NCBI RefSeq assembly: GCF_000374185.1
Contig: NZ_KB910518.1
Location: forward strand, 222,667-286,666
Direction: 5' to 3'
From: Paenibacillus sp. HW567
Lineage (GTDB): Bacteria > Bacillota > Bacilli > Paenibacillales > Paenibacillaceae
DNA: 64,000 nt
The translations under genes and the position numbers were made by a program. Under the pieces are notes generated by a model. It searched no databases. It was not told where the DNA came from and saw nothing but the letters and a program-made list of their open reading frames with translations. Positions 1-9,300 of the stretch are shown here, piece by piece (position 1 is the first letter of the stretch; each line of letters starts with the position of its first letter).

Positions 1-822
<822 letters not shown>

Positions 823-888
823 AAAGAACTAAAACGCAGGTTTCGTTTCGGATTCAGTTTTCAGGCGATCAAGGCTTGAAATGAATAT

Positions 889-964
889 TCCCTGATAGCT
901 CAGTTGGTAGAGCACTCGACTGTTAATCGAGTTGTCACAGGTTCGAGTCCTGTTCGGGGAGCCA
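889..964 (+). tRNA. tRNA-Asn (GTT)
   Basis: Complete cloverleaf, acceptor TCCCTGA/TCGGGGA, anticodon GTT, encoded CCA. First gene of the cluster behind the 23S gene. Confidence 0.97.
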
Positions 965-967
965 TCT

Positions 968-1060
968 GGAGAGGTGTCCGAGTTTGGCCGAAGGAGCACG
1001 ATTGGAAATCGTGTAGGCGCCACAAGCGTCTCGAGGGTTCGAATCCCTCTCTCTCCGCCA
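968..1060 (+). tRNA. tRNA-Ser (GGA)
   Basis: Class II tRNA with a long variable arm (TAGGCGCCACAAGCGTCTC), acceptor GGAGAGG/TCTCTCC, anticodon GGA, encoded CCA. It starts only three bases after tRNA-Asn. Confidence 0.96.
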
Positions 1061-1075
1061 CTATTTTTACAGCAA

Positions 1076-1150
1076 GGCCCGTTGGTCAAGGGGTTAAGAC
1101 ACCTCCCTTTCACGGAGGTAACATGGGTTCGAATCCCATACGGGTCACCA
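1076..1150 (+). tRNA. tRNA-Glu (TTC)
   Basis: Acceptor GGCCCGT/ACGGGTC, anticodon TTC in CCCTTTCACGG, standard T-arm, encoded CCA. Confidence 0.96.
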
Positions 1151-1206
1151 ATTCTTCACTTGATTTTGATGTGCAGGATTTGGTAAAATAACATTTGTTG
1201 ATTTAT

Positions 1207-1282
1207 GGAGGCTTAGCTCAGCTGGGAGAGCATCTGCCTTACAAGCAGAGGGTCGGGGGTTCGAACCCCTCAGCCTCCACCA
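1207..1282 (+). tRNA. tRNA-Val (TAC)
   Basis: Acceptor GGAGGCT/AGCCTCC, anticodon TAC, encoded CCA. Complete 76-nt gene. Confidence 0.96.
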
Positions 1283-1362
1283 TAACATTCCCTAAGTGAA
1301 GCGATGCTTCGCAGAGGATTCTGGGTACTTTCCCAGGCCTACAAGGGAAACATTATTACTGA

Positions 1363-1439
<77 letters not shown>

Positions 1440-1443
1440 ACAT

Positions 1444-1521
1444 GGAACCGTGGTGTAGTTGGCCTAACATGCCTGCCTGTCACGCAGGAGATCGCGGGTT
1501 CGAATCCCGTCGGTTCCGCCA
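1444..1521 (+). tRNA. tRNA-Asp (GTC)
   Basis: Acceptor GGAACCG/CGGTTCC, anticodon GTC in CCTGTCACG, encoded CCA. Confidence 0.95.
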
Positions 1522-1659
1522 TCAGTATTACTTCAGGGATGAGAATCCCACATAGGGTTCGTTGGAGCATATTCTTCGTTAGAATTACATCGCAATCTCG
1601 TAACGAAGTGAAGAGTATCCCGCCCTGTTCCGCCATTATTTGAATCAAATAACTTATAT
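1522..1659 (+). other. Spacer with a tRNA-like 3' end remnant
   Basis: This is the longest spacer inside the tRNA cluster. It contains the string GTTCCGCCATTA near 1627, which repeats the 3' end of the preceding tRNA-Asp (GGTTCCGCCAT), but no matching acceptor or anticodon stem can be built. It may be a decayed tRNA or a recombination scar. Confidence 0.4.
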
Positions 1660-1735
1660 GGCTCGGTAGCTCAGTCGGTAGAGCAAAGGACTGAAAATCC
1701 TTGTGTCGGCGGTTCGATTCCGTCCCGCGCCACCA
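1660..1735 (+). tRNA. tRNA-Phe (GAA) with an acceptor mismatch
   Basis: Anticodon GAA, conserved D, anticodon and T arms, encoded CCA. The acceptor reads GGCTCGG on the 5' side and CCGCGCC on the 3' side, so the fourth pair is U-C instead of the usual U-A. The rest of the gene is normal. Confidence 0.92.
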
Positions 1736-1755
1736 TTTTTTCTACAACTTAATAT

Positions 1756-1831
<76 letters not shown>

Positions 1832-1836
1832 TCCGT

Positions 1837-1922
1837 GGAGGCTTAGCGAAGTGGCCAAACGCATCAGACTGTAAATCTGCTCACGTACGTGTTCGGTGGT
1901 TCGAATCCATCAGCCTCCACCA
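1837..1922 (+). tRNA. tRNA-Tyr (GTA)
   Basis: Class II tRNA with long variable arm, acceptor GGAGGCT/AGCCTCC, anticodon GTA, encoded CCA. Confidence 0.95.
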
Positions 1923-1927
1923 TCTTT

Positions 1928-2001
1928 AGGGGCATAGTTTAAAGGTAGAACAACGGTCTCCAAAACCGTTGGTGTGGGTTCAATTCCTGCTGCCCCTGCC
2001 A
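1928..2001 (+). tRNA. tRNA-Trp (CCA)
   Basis: Acceptor AGGGGCA/TGCCCCT, anticodon CCA in GGTCTCCAAAACC, encoded 3' CCA. Confidence 0.95.
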
Positions 2002-2023
2002 AACCTTTTTAAAAGCTTAATAT

Positions 2024-2100
2024 GGCGGCCGTGGCGAAGGGGTTAACGCACCGGATTGTGGTTCCGGCATTCGTGGGTTCGAGACCCATCGGCCGCCCCA
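2024..2100 (+). tRNA. tRNA-His (GTG), copy 1
   Basis: Extra G at position -1 facing C73, acceptor GCGGCCG/CGGCCGC, anticodon GTG, encoded CCA. A second His gene follows after 47 bases. Confidence 0.95.
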
Positions 2101-2147
2101 TTTCTTTTAAAATGATTGGTTCTACTCTGCATTAGAAAACTTAATAT

Positions 2148-2224
2148 GGCGACTGTGGCGAAGGGGTTAACGCACCGGATTGTGGTTCCGGCATTCGTGG
2201 GTTCGAGACCCATCAGTCGCCCCA
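2148..2224 (+). tRNA. tRNA-His (GTG), copy 2
   Basis: Same D, anticodon and T arms as copy 1, but acceptor GCGACTG/CAGTCGC. Two base pairs differ and both differences are compensated, so both genes look functional. The shared upstream string ACTTAATATGG suggests a tandem duplication. Confidence 0.95.
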
Positions 2225-2243
2225 TTTTTTTAAAAATGAATAT

Positions 2244-2318
2244 TGGGGATTAGCCAAGCGGTAAGGCAACGGACTTTGACTCCGTCATTCATAGGTTCGA
2301 TTCCTATATCCCCAGCCA
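2244..2318 (+). tRNA. tRNA-Gln (TTG)
   Basis: Acceptor TGGGGAT/ATCCCCA, anticodon TTG in ACTTTGACTC, encoded CCA. Confidence 0.95.
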
Positions 2319-2323
2319 TTTAT

Positions 2324-2398
2324 GCGGACGTGGCTCAGCGGTAGAGCATCGCCTTGCCAAGGCGAGGGTCGCGGGTTCGATTCCCGTCGTCCGCTCCA
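2324..2398 (+). tRNA. tRNA-Gly (GCC)
   Basis: Acceptor GCGGACG/CGTCCGC, anticodon GCC, encoded CCA. Confidence 0.95.
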
Positions 2399-2406
2399 TT
2401 TTTTAT

Positions 2407-2480
2407 GGCGCCATAGCCAAGTGGTAAGGCACAGCTCTGCAAAAGCTCTACCCCCAGTTCGAATCTGGGTGGCGCCTCCA
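2407..2480 (+). tRNA. tRNA-Cys (GCA)
   Basis: Acceptor GGCGCCA/TGGCGCC, anticodon GCA in CTCTGCAAAAG, encoded CCA. Confidence 0.95.
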
Positions 2481-2516
2481 TTTTATAATGGAACTTATTA
2501 TTGTCGTAAGAGATAT

Positions 2517-2595
2517 GCCGGCGTGGCGGAATGGCAGACGCGCTCGACTCAAAATCGAGTGGGAAACCGTGGAGGTTCGAGTCCTCTCGCCGGTA
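2517..2595 (+). tRNA. tRNA-Leu (CAA), CCA out of register
   Basis: Class II tRNA with anticodon CAA and variable arm GTGGGAAACCG. Acceptor GCCGGCG pairs with CGCCGGT, leaving a G-U closing pair. After the discriminator A (2595) the genome reads TACCA, so the CCA is displaced by two bases, unlike every other tRNA in the cluster. Last gene of the cluster, directly before the terminator. Confidence 0.9.
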
Positions 2596-2604
2596 TACCA
2601 ATGA

Positions 2605-2648
2605 AAGACTTGTGAGATTTGCTTCAGCAATCTCACAAGTCTTTTTTG
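2605..2648 (+). terminator. Terminator of the rrn/tRNA operon
   Basis: Arms AAGACTTGTGAGATT and AATCTCACAAGTCTT around a short loop (TGCTTCAGC), followed by TTTTTT. A strong intrinsic terminator 10 bases after the last tRNA. Confidence 0.95.
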
Positions 2649-2669
2649 TATTGACTATTGAATTAATGG

Positions 2670-4958
2670 CTATTGGATTAACAGCTGTCTGGCAATGTGT
2701 TCTGGATAAAGCTCAACCGGCTGTCCGTATAAAGTCAACGTTAGTGCGTCGCCCTCCAGCAATTCCAGCTCGACATCCTTACCGCCGATTGTGACTGCGA
2801 TCAGCCGTCCGCGAAAGGTCAGGCGAAACGCATATTTTGTCCATCCGGCCGGAATTGCCGGGGACAGCGACAACCCGCTCTCTTTCAGTCTCGTCCCCGC
2901 AAAGCCGAAAACTATTGCCATCCAGGTTCCGCCCATGTTGGCCATATGCAGGCCATCTTTGGTGTTGCCATGTGTATTGTCCAGATCAAGCCGGGCCGTC
3001 TCGATAAAGTATTCGTAAGCCTTGTCGTGATAGCCGACTTTGGAGGCCATAATGCTGAAAATGCAAGATGATAGAGAGGAGTCATGAGTGGTGATGGCTT
3101 CGTAGTAGTCATACGAATGCCGGATGGTCTCCTCCGTCTGTTCATCCTCAAGTAAAAAATGCGCCAGCAATGTATCCGCCTGCTTGCATACCTGGTAACG
3201 GTATAGCGTCAGCGGGTGATAGTGCAGCAGCAGCGGGTATTGGTCCTTGGGTGTATTTTTGAAATCCCAGACCGCTTTGCGAAGGAAGGTGTCGTCCTGC
3301 GGGTTGATGCCTAGCTCCTGGTCATAGGGAAGCAGCATGGCTTCAGAGGCCTGCCGCCAAAGGGTTACTTCTTCTGGGGTAACTCCAAGCTGGAAGAATA
3401 ATTGTTGTGCAACCTGATCTTGATAGCACTGCAGGATTTCAAAGCTGAGCGCAGCCCATTTCAAATTATGTCTGGCCATGACATTGGTATAGTAATTGTT
3501 ATTCACCAGGCAAGTGTATTCATCAGGCCCGGTTACCTCGTCGATATGGAATTGGCCCTCGTGGTAATGACCGATTTCCATCCATAGCCGGGCAGTTTCA
3601 AACAGTACTTCAGCCCCGTAGTTCAACAGAAATTCACGGTCCTCTTCAGCCAGGTAGTACTGGATATAGCTGTAGGCCACATCTGCGCTGATATGATATT
3701 GCGCCGTGCCTGACGGGAAGAAGGAGGAGCATTCTGTCCCGGCGATCGTCCGCCACGGGAACAGTGCCCCCCGGGCATGACCCATTTCCTTGGCCCGATT
3801 TCTGGCCTGCTCCAGCTTGGAATACCGGTACAGCAGAAGCTGCCGGGCTCGCTTAGGGGAGGTCATCAGGAATACGGGGAGCATATAAATTTCTGTATCC
3901 CAGAAATAATGCCCTTCGTAGCCCTCACCCGATAAGCCTTTGGCGGAAATATTACTGTGTTCATCCTGTCCTGCGGATTGCAGCAACTGGTAAAGGTTGA
4001 AACGGATTCCCTCCTGGAGCAATTGGTCATTCTCAATCACCACATCAGATCTTTTCCAGAAATCCTGCAAATAGACCTTCTGCTCTGTCAAAAGATCATC
4101 CATCGACAGCCCTTGAAGCGCTCGCTGAAGTTCGATGCCTTGTTCCACCAAGCGCTCTTCATGACGCAAAGTATCTGTATATATATTCCATTTGGTCAGA
4201 TGCAGCGGTTCATACAGTTCTGCGGTGGCCGTAACGGTTCCTTCCGTGGCACCGGACTGTGTATGGACCTGCCAGTTTCCTTCCCAGTGATGCCGGGTTA
4301 CACAGCAGGTGCGCAGTGCCGATATGGAGGTCTCATCTTCCACATACAGATATTCTCCTTGTACGCCACAGGCTACGACAGACAGAAGTTTGGAATGTCC
4401 GGCCGCGACCCGTGGATCATTCGGATTGCTGTAATTGCTGACATCGCCGTTCACCCGTGATACCAGCTTAATACGGCCTGTGAAATTGACCGGCTCGATG
4501 TGAATATCTATAACAAACAATTCTTTGTGCGTAAAAGATACAAGCCTGCGAAAGCGAAGCTGCAGCTCTTTGCCGGTTGGTGATTTCCAGTGCACCCTGC
4601 GCTCTGAATACCCTTTGTCCAGATGCAGGATACGCTCATAACTCAGAAGGCTCTCTTCCGTAAATGTTACAAGCTCCTCGTCCTCCCCGATATAGATGCG
4701 CACATCCTGAGCGTCAATCCCGTTAACCAGCTTCTGCTGGGTGTCAGGGAAAGCAAACAGCTTTTCGCCGTATGGAATGCGGATTACATCGTGAAAAGCG
4801 TTGAGATACGTGCCGCGGATACTCTGAATCTCAGAGTCCGCATAACCTTCCTCGAAGTTGCCGCGCACGCCTAAGTAACCGTTCCCTAATGCAAAAATAC
4901 TCTCAAGGTTCAGCAGCGTATCTGCCGAAAGCCCATTACCCGAAATGCGCCAGCTCAT
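2670..4958 (-). CDS. Glycoside hydrolase family 65 disaccharide phosphorylase (maltose phosphorylase-like)
   Basis: Predicted cytoplasmic inverting phosphorylase of about 762 residues, the usual GH65 length. It would split an alpha-glucobiose such as maltose with phosphate into glucose and beta-glucose 1-phosphate. An N-terminal beta-sandwich precedes the (alpha/alpha)6 catalytic barrel. Visible motifs are YEGHYFWDTE and HIDEVTGPDEY; the Glu of GPDEY (about residue 480) is the catalytic acid in this family. A GGGGGAG ribosome site lies upstream of the ATG. There is no signal peptide. It is divergent from an AraC regulator and close to a secreted amylase, so it probably handles imported maltose. 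Kojibiose, nigerose or trehalose specificity cannot be excluded from sequence alone. Confidence 0.9.
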   Translation of the reverse strand: MSWRISGNGLSADTLLNLESIFALGNGYLGVRGNFEEGYADSEIQSIRGTYLNAFHDVIRIPYGEKLFAFPDTQQKLVNGIDAQDVRIYIGEDEELVTFTEESLLSYERILHLDKGYSERRVHWKSPTGKELQLRFRRLVSFTHKELFVIDIHIEPVNFTGRIKLVSRVNGDVSNYSNPNDPRVAAGHSKLLSVVACGVQGEYLYVEDETSISALRTCCVTRHHWEGNWQVHTQSGATEGTVTATAELYEPLHLTKWNIYTDTLRHEERLVEQGIELQRALQGLSMDDLLTEQKVYLQDFWKRSDVVIENDQLLQEGIRFNLYQLLQSAGQDEHSNISAKGLSGEGYEGHYFWDTEIYMLPVFLMTSPKRARQLLLYRYSKLEQARNRAKEMGHARGALFPWRTIAGTECSSFFPSGTAQYHISADVAYSYIQYYLAEEDREFLLNYGAEVLFETARLWMEIGHYHEGQFHIDEVTGPDEYTCLVNNNYYTNVMARHNLKWAALSFEILQCYQDQVAQQLFFQLGVTPEEVTLWRQASEAMLLPYDQELGINPQDDTFLRKAVWDFKNTPKDQYPLLLHYHPLTLYRYQVCKQADTLLAHFLLEDEQTEETIRHSYDYYEAITTHDSSLSSCIFSIMASKVGYHDKAYEYFIETARLDLDNTHGNTKDGLHMANMGGTWMAIVFGFAGTRLKESGLSLSPAIPAGWTKYAFRLTFRGRLIAVTIGGKDVELELLEGDALTLTLYGQPVELYPEHIARQLLIQ

Positions 4959-5067
4959 CGCTTAATCTCCCCCTGGATCGTTATGGATTGAATTGTAGGA
5001 TATAAAGGCTTAAGATTATACTAAATTATTTAGCTTATTATCAAATTCTTTAGGTGGGGGAATCATT

Positions 5068-5820
5068 ATGGTCGATGGTGAAGAGGAATTAGGGGCCCCT
5101 CATTTCGGAGTACCATCTTATTGGTCTACACGATCGCAGGACCTCAGCAGAGAGTTTGTTCATCCGCCTCTGGATTACGAGCATGAGCTGCTGGAAGCGA
5201 TCCGGATTGGCGATGAGTCCCGGGCGATGAAGGCTTTGCGCAAGATTAATGCGCTGGAGGCGGCTACGCTGGCCCGCTATCCGCTTCGTTCCAAGAAGAA
5301 CGCCATGATTGCCACCTGCACCTTGTTCACAAGGGCAATTATCCGCGGCGGCGTGAACCCGGAGATGGCTTTTCAACTGAGTGATACAGTCATTCGTGAC
5401 ATTGAGAACACGGACGACCTCGAAAGGCTGCTTCTTTTTGAATATGAGATGGTGCTGCAGTTCATAGCTGTTATGAAAAGAGAGAAGGAGGCGCTGCACT
5501 ATTCGCACATTGTGAATTTGTCCATTTATTTTATCCGCGAGCATATTTGCCGGGAATTGACGCTGGGGAGGATTGCCGCGCATGTCGGCGTTCACCCGTG
5601 TTATCTTTCGGACCGTTTCAAGCGCGAGATGGGGATGCCCCTTACCGAATTCATTAACCGCCGGAAAATCGAAGAATCCAAGTCCATTCTGATTCACAGC
5701 AGTCAGTCTATTTCCGACATTTCGCTGATGTTTAAATTTTGCACGCAAAGCTACTATACGCAATTGTTCAAGCAATACACAGGAAAAACACCCGGACAGT
5801 ACCGCAAGGAGCGCGGTTGA
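5068..5820 (+). CDS. AraC-family transcriptional regulator
   Basis: 250 residues. The C-terminal ~100 residues carry the two helix-turn-helix motifs of AraC/XylS proteins (LTLGRIAAHVGVHPCYLSDRF and SISDISLMFKFCTQSYYTQL) and the family ending GKTPGQYRKER. The N-terminal part is helical and resembles the linker region of YesN-like response regulators rather than a cupin, so no ligand pocket is evident. ATG follows the ribosome site AGGTGGGGG. It is divergent from the GH65 gene (110-base shared promoter region) and upstream of the amylase, which makes control of starch/maltose genes likely but unproven. Confidence 0.88.
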   Translation: MVDGEEELGAPHFGVPSYWSTRSQDLSREFVHPPLDYEHELLEAIRIGDESRAMKALRKINALEAATLARYPLRSKKNAMIATCTLFTRAIIRGGVNPEMAFQLSDTVIRDIENTDDLERLLLFEYEMVLQFIAVMKREKEALHYSHIVNLSIYFIREHICRELTLGRIAAHVGVHPCYLSDRFKREMGMPLTEFINRRKIEESKSILIHSSQSISDISLMFKFCTQSYYTQLFKQYTGKTPGQYRKERG

Positions 5821-6140
5821 TTAGAGCATTGTTGTCTCCTGCTTATTATAGTGAAGACCAGATGAGATACATGGAAAAATAAAAAAAGGATGGGAAAGCC
5901 TGTAATGTTGCTTGAAGAAGGCGGGTCTTTCTTTTGTTCCGTCACGGGTGGTCGAACCGGGTTTCACTAAGGAAGGTGCTTATGGGCTGGCACAGTAGAC
6001 ATCCATGCCGCTCTTTCGCGGCACTTCAGACGATGAAATTTCATAGAAGGTCCTCAATTTGGCTTCCATAACAATATGCTCTGTTCGGACATCGTGATTT
6101 CAGGATAGATTTCAAGGAGTATTCTAGGAAAAGTTTATCA
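5821..6140. other. Intergenic region with a structured repeat
   Basis: No gene is evident between the AraC regulator and the amylase promoter. The stretch holds copy 1 of a four-hairpin repeat (5994-6110). No convincing intrinsic terminator follows the regulator. Confidence 0.6.
5994..6110 (+). repeat. Dispersed structured repeat A, copy 1
   Basis: About 117 bp, nearly identical to 18326-18458. It contains the hairpin GCCGC-TCTTTC-GCGGC and the palindrome ATGAAATTTCAT. Compared with copy 2 it lacks 17 bp between two GGCTTC direct repeats, which removes the TTTGGC/GCCAAA hairpin. The third stem is also weakened (ATGCTC instead of ATGTCC facing GGACAT). It looks like a decaying copy. Confidence 0.85.
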
Positions 6141-6169
6141 TTGACCAGTAAAAGATTGGAGATTATAAT
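6141..6169 (+). promoter_or_regulatory. Sigma-A promoter of the amylase
   Basis: TTGACC (6141-6146), 17-base spacer, TATAAT (6164-6169). Predicted transcription start near 6176 gives a leader of about 195 bases containing a cre-like box and a small ORF. Confidence 0.75.
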
Positions 6170-6279
6170 CATAAAAGGAAAAACTCATTGGCTGGATACG
6201 GGTTAATGACGCTTTATGAAAACTATATTTGTAAACGCATACAATGATGTTTTCCTTTTTAAAATTCAGGGGGTGAGAA

Positions 6280-6390
6280 ATGAACAATGTAGGTGGAGCA
6301 TATTTTTTTTCCTTTAAATGCAAACGTTTGCGCAAATCGGATTTGAAAATTTCACGGGGAGGTTGTTTGATTGGAACGGCAAAAAAGTAG
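6280..6390 (+). CDS. Possible 36-residue leader peptide before the amylase
   Basis: ATG at 6280 sits six bases behind a strong AGGGGG ribosome site. The frame encodes a basic peptide (MNNVGGAYFFSFKCKRLRKS...) and stops at 6388-6390, overlapping the amylase TTG start by about 20 bases. The arrangement would fit translational coupling or a leader peptide. There is no homology argument, so it is a candidate only. Confidence 0.35.
   Translation: MNNVGGAYFFSFKCKRLRKSDLKISRGGCLIGTAKK
6319..6332 (+). promoter_or_regulatory. cre-like box (CcpA or other LacI-type operator)
   Basis: TGCAAACGTTTGCG contains the perfect palindrome GCAAACGTTTGC and fits the CcpA cre consensus at all but the last position. 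It lies downstream of the promoter, a roadblock position used for carbon catabolite repression of amylases. A maltose-specific LacI repressor could bind the same sequence. Confidence 0.7.
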
Positions 6391-9300
6391 GTCTTTTATT
6401 TCATGGATGGTTATTTTTGCGTTAATTTGCAGCTTGTTTGGTTTATCCGGCGGGGCATCTGCCAGCAATATTGATTATACAGTCACCTATACAAATTCCA
6501 CAGCAACGGCAGTGACACTGCATTGGAGTACTACGAATTGGACCAGTGTTACAGACACTCCGATGTCGAAGTCGGGGACCACATTTACGGCAAATATCAA
6601 TGTCCCTGAGGGCGCCGCATTAATTTATTGTTATCACATCACAGCGCCTACAGACAGTTGGGACAACAATGGCGGCAAGAATTGGACAGCCGTTATTCCG
6701 GTTGCCGGAAAATATGAAGCTGAGAGCGCAGCCCTATCGGGTGGGGCGAAAATAAATACGGATCACACCGGATATTCGGGAACCGGGTTTGTTGACGGGT
6801 ACACAGCCAGCGGAGCAGCTACCACTTTCACCGTTCAGGCTTCTGTTTCGGCTGCCTATAACGCCACTCTTCATTACGCAAATGCCACCGGAAGCGCCAA
6901 AAACGTATCTATTTACGTTAACGGAACAAAGGTGAAGCAGACTGCTCTCGCAAGCTTGGCCAATTGGGATACATGGGGCGACCAGACAGAACCGCTCTCC
7001 CTGCTGGCGGGTAATAATACAATTGCATACAAATATGATCCAACCGACAGCGGAAATATCAATATTGATTACATCAAGATCGCGCTGGGGACTACGCCGA
7101 CAGCCACACCAACGCCAACACCGACAGCCACAGCCACACCAACAGCAACACCGACACCACCGCCAACACCGACACCAACGCCAACACCGACACCAACGCC
7201 AACTCCAACGCCAACAGCATCACCAACAGTAACGCCTACTCCGACGTCCACGGGGGTAACGGTTCACGTTAAGAGGCCTTCGGGATGGAATTCGGCGCTG
7301 CGAATCCATTATTGGAATTTGAGCCCTGCAACAGTTCCTGTAAGCGGAGCGTGGCCGGGGATTCTGATGAATGCGGACGGAAATGACTGGTATAGCTATA
7401 CTATTACTGGAGCCACGGGCGCAAGCCTTATCTTTAATGATGGCACCGGCAAGCAGACGGCGGATTTGTCCCGCAGCGTGAAGGAGGGCTGGTATTACAC
7501 AGATAACGTGTGGTATGATGCCAACCCGGAAACCCCAAAAATTCCGGTGATTTCTGCCGCTCCTGTACCGAAAACCTATGATTCTGCCCAGACAGTAACG
7601 CTGTCTAGCAGCAACAGCAGCGATAAAATCTACTATACAACAGACGGCTCGACGCCTACAGCTTCATCGGCTTTATATACTGCTCCAGTTCAGGTTGCGT
7701 CCTCTTTAACGATCAAGGCCTTAGGTGTCAACTCACTAGGTCAAGCTGGAAGCATCGCTTCTTTCGCTTATGTCATTGATCTGAATGCTGATTTGCAGGC
7801 GCCAACCATCACGGCCAATCTGCCTGTCGGGCATTCGGATTCGGCGGTTACTGTATCTTTTAACATTAAAGACAACAAAGCGGCAACAACTAAAGCCTAC
7901 TACACGGATGACGGTACGGAACCCTCGGCAAGCTCCAAGCTTTATATCTCCGGCAATGCATTGGCGGGCCTGGCTGGACCGTCCATTCTCATTTCCAAGA
8001 CCACAACCCTGAAATTTCTTGTGGTAGACGGTGCCGGGAATCAAACTACGCAGAGCTTTGTGTACAACATTGGAAAATCGGGCGATTTTCGCGAGGACAC
8101 TATTTACTTCGTAATCACCTCCCGGTTCTATGATGGTGATCCGGGCAACAACGTACACGCATGGGATGATGCGAAGGCGGGAAATCCGGATTCTGACCCG
8201 GCTTGGCGAGGGGATTTCAAGGGGCTGATCCAGAAGCTGGACTACATCAAAGCTCTTGGCTTCAGCGCCATCTGGATTACGCCTGTTGTGCAGAATGCGA
8301 GCGGGTATGACTACCATGGCTACCACGCAATCAATTTTGCCAAAGTAGACCCAAGATATGAATCGGCAGGAGCATCTTATCAGGATTTGATCAATGCGGC
8401 GCATGCCAAAGGACTGAAGATTATTCAGGATATCGTCGTCAATCACACGGGTAATTTTGGTGAAGAGAATCTGTTCCCTATGTTCAAGAAGGATACCACC
8501 AAGGCGGACACCGTGAATAATTTGATCAAATTAACAGATAAGCTGCCGGCAAACTATGATTCCATGACACCCGATCAGCAGTATCAGGCAAGACTTGCCC
8601 TAATGAAGACTGAAGGCACCAATAATAACATGTACCATACAGAGAAAAGCTTGTCCTGGGAATCTTACACGGTACAGACAGGGCAGATCGCCGGAGACTG
8701 TGTTGACCTGAACACGGAAAATCCTGTAGTGGATCAATATTTAATCAACACTTATAACCAGTATATTGACATGGGTGTGGATGCCTTCCGCGTCGATACA
8801 GTGAAGCATGTGAGCCGGTATATTTTCAATAAATATTTTATTCCATCCTGGAAGGCTAGAGGAGGCTCTGATTTCTACATCTTTGGTGAAGTGGCTACCC
8901 GGTACAGAGATGTATGGAACAGCGGGATTCCGGCAATCTCAACCCCGTTCTATACCTGGAAGAGCTCCAAGTCATACCCTGGTGACGGTAAAAATGACTA
9001 CGCTTCCAATAAAACATCCGTTGAGCAGGAGTGGGCGGATAATTCGACAACAGCAGGACAGCCAACCTCGAACAATGCCATTTTGAACGGCAATAATTAT
9101 CATGCGCCTGACTATTCCATGAAATCGGGGTTGGATGTGATTGATTTTCCGATGCATTGGGCCTTTAAGTCGGCACAGGAAGCATTCGGTATGAGAAGCG
9201 GCGACCAATACTATAACGATGCTACCTGGAATGTCACCTATGTAGATTCTCATGACTATGCACCCGACCAGGCTCCGGAAAATCAAAGATTCGCAGGGAC

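Noticed and set aside
1522..1659. A seventeenth tRNA gene in the cluster
   Set aside because: Only a GTTCCGCCA-like end is present; no anticodon or acceptor stem can be folded.
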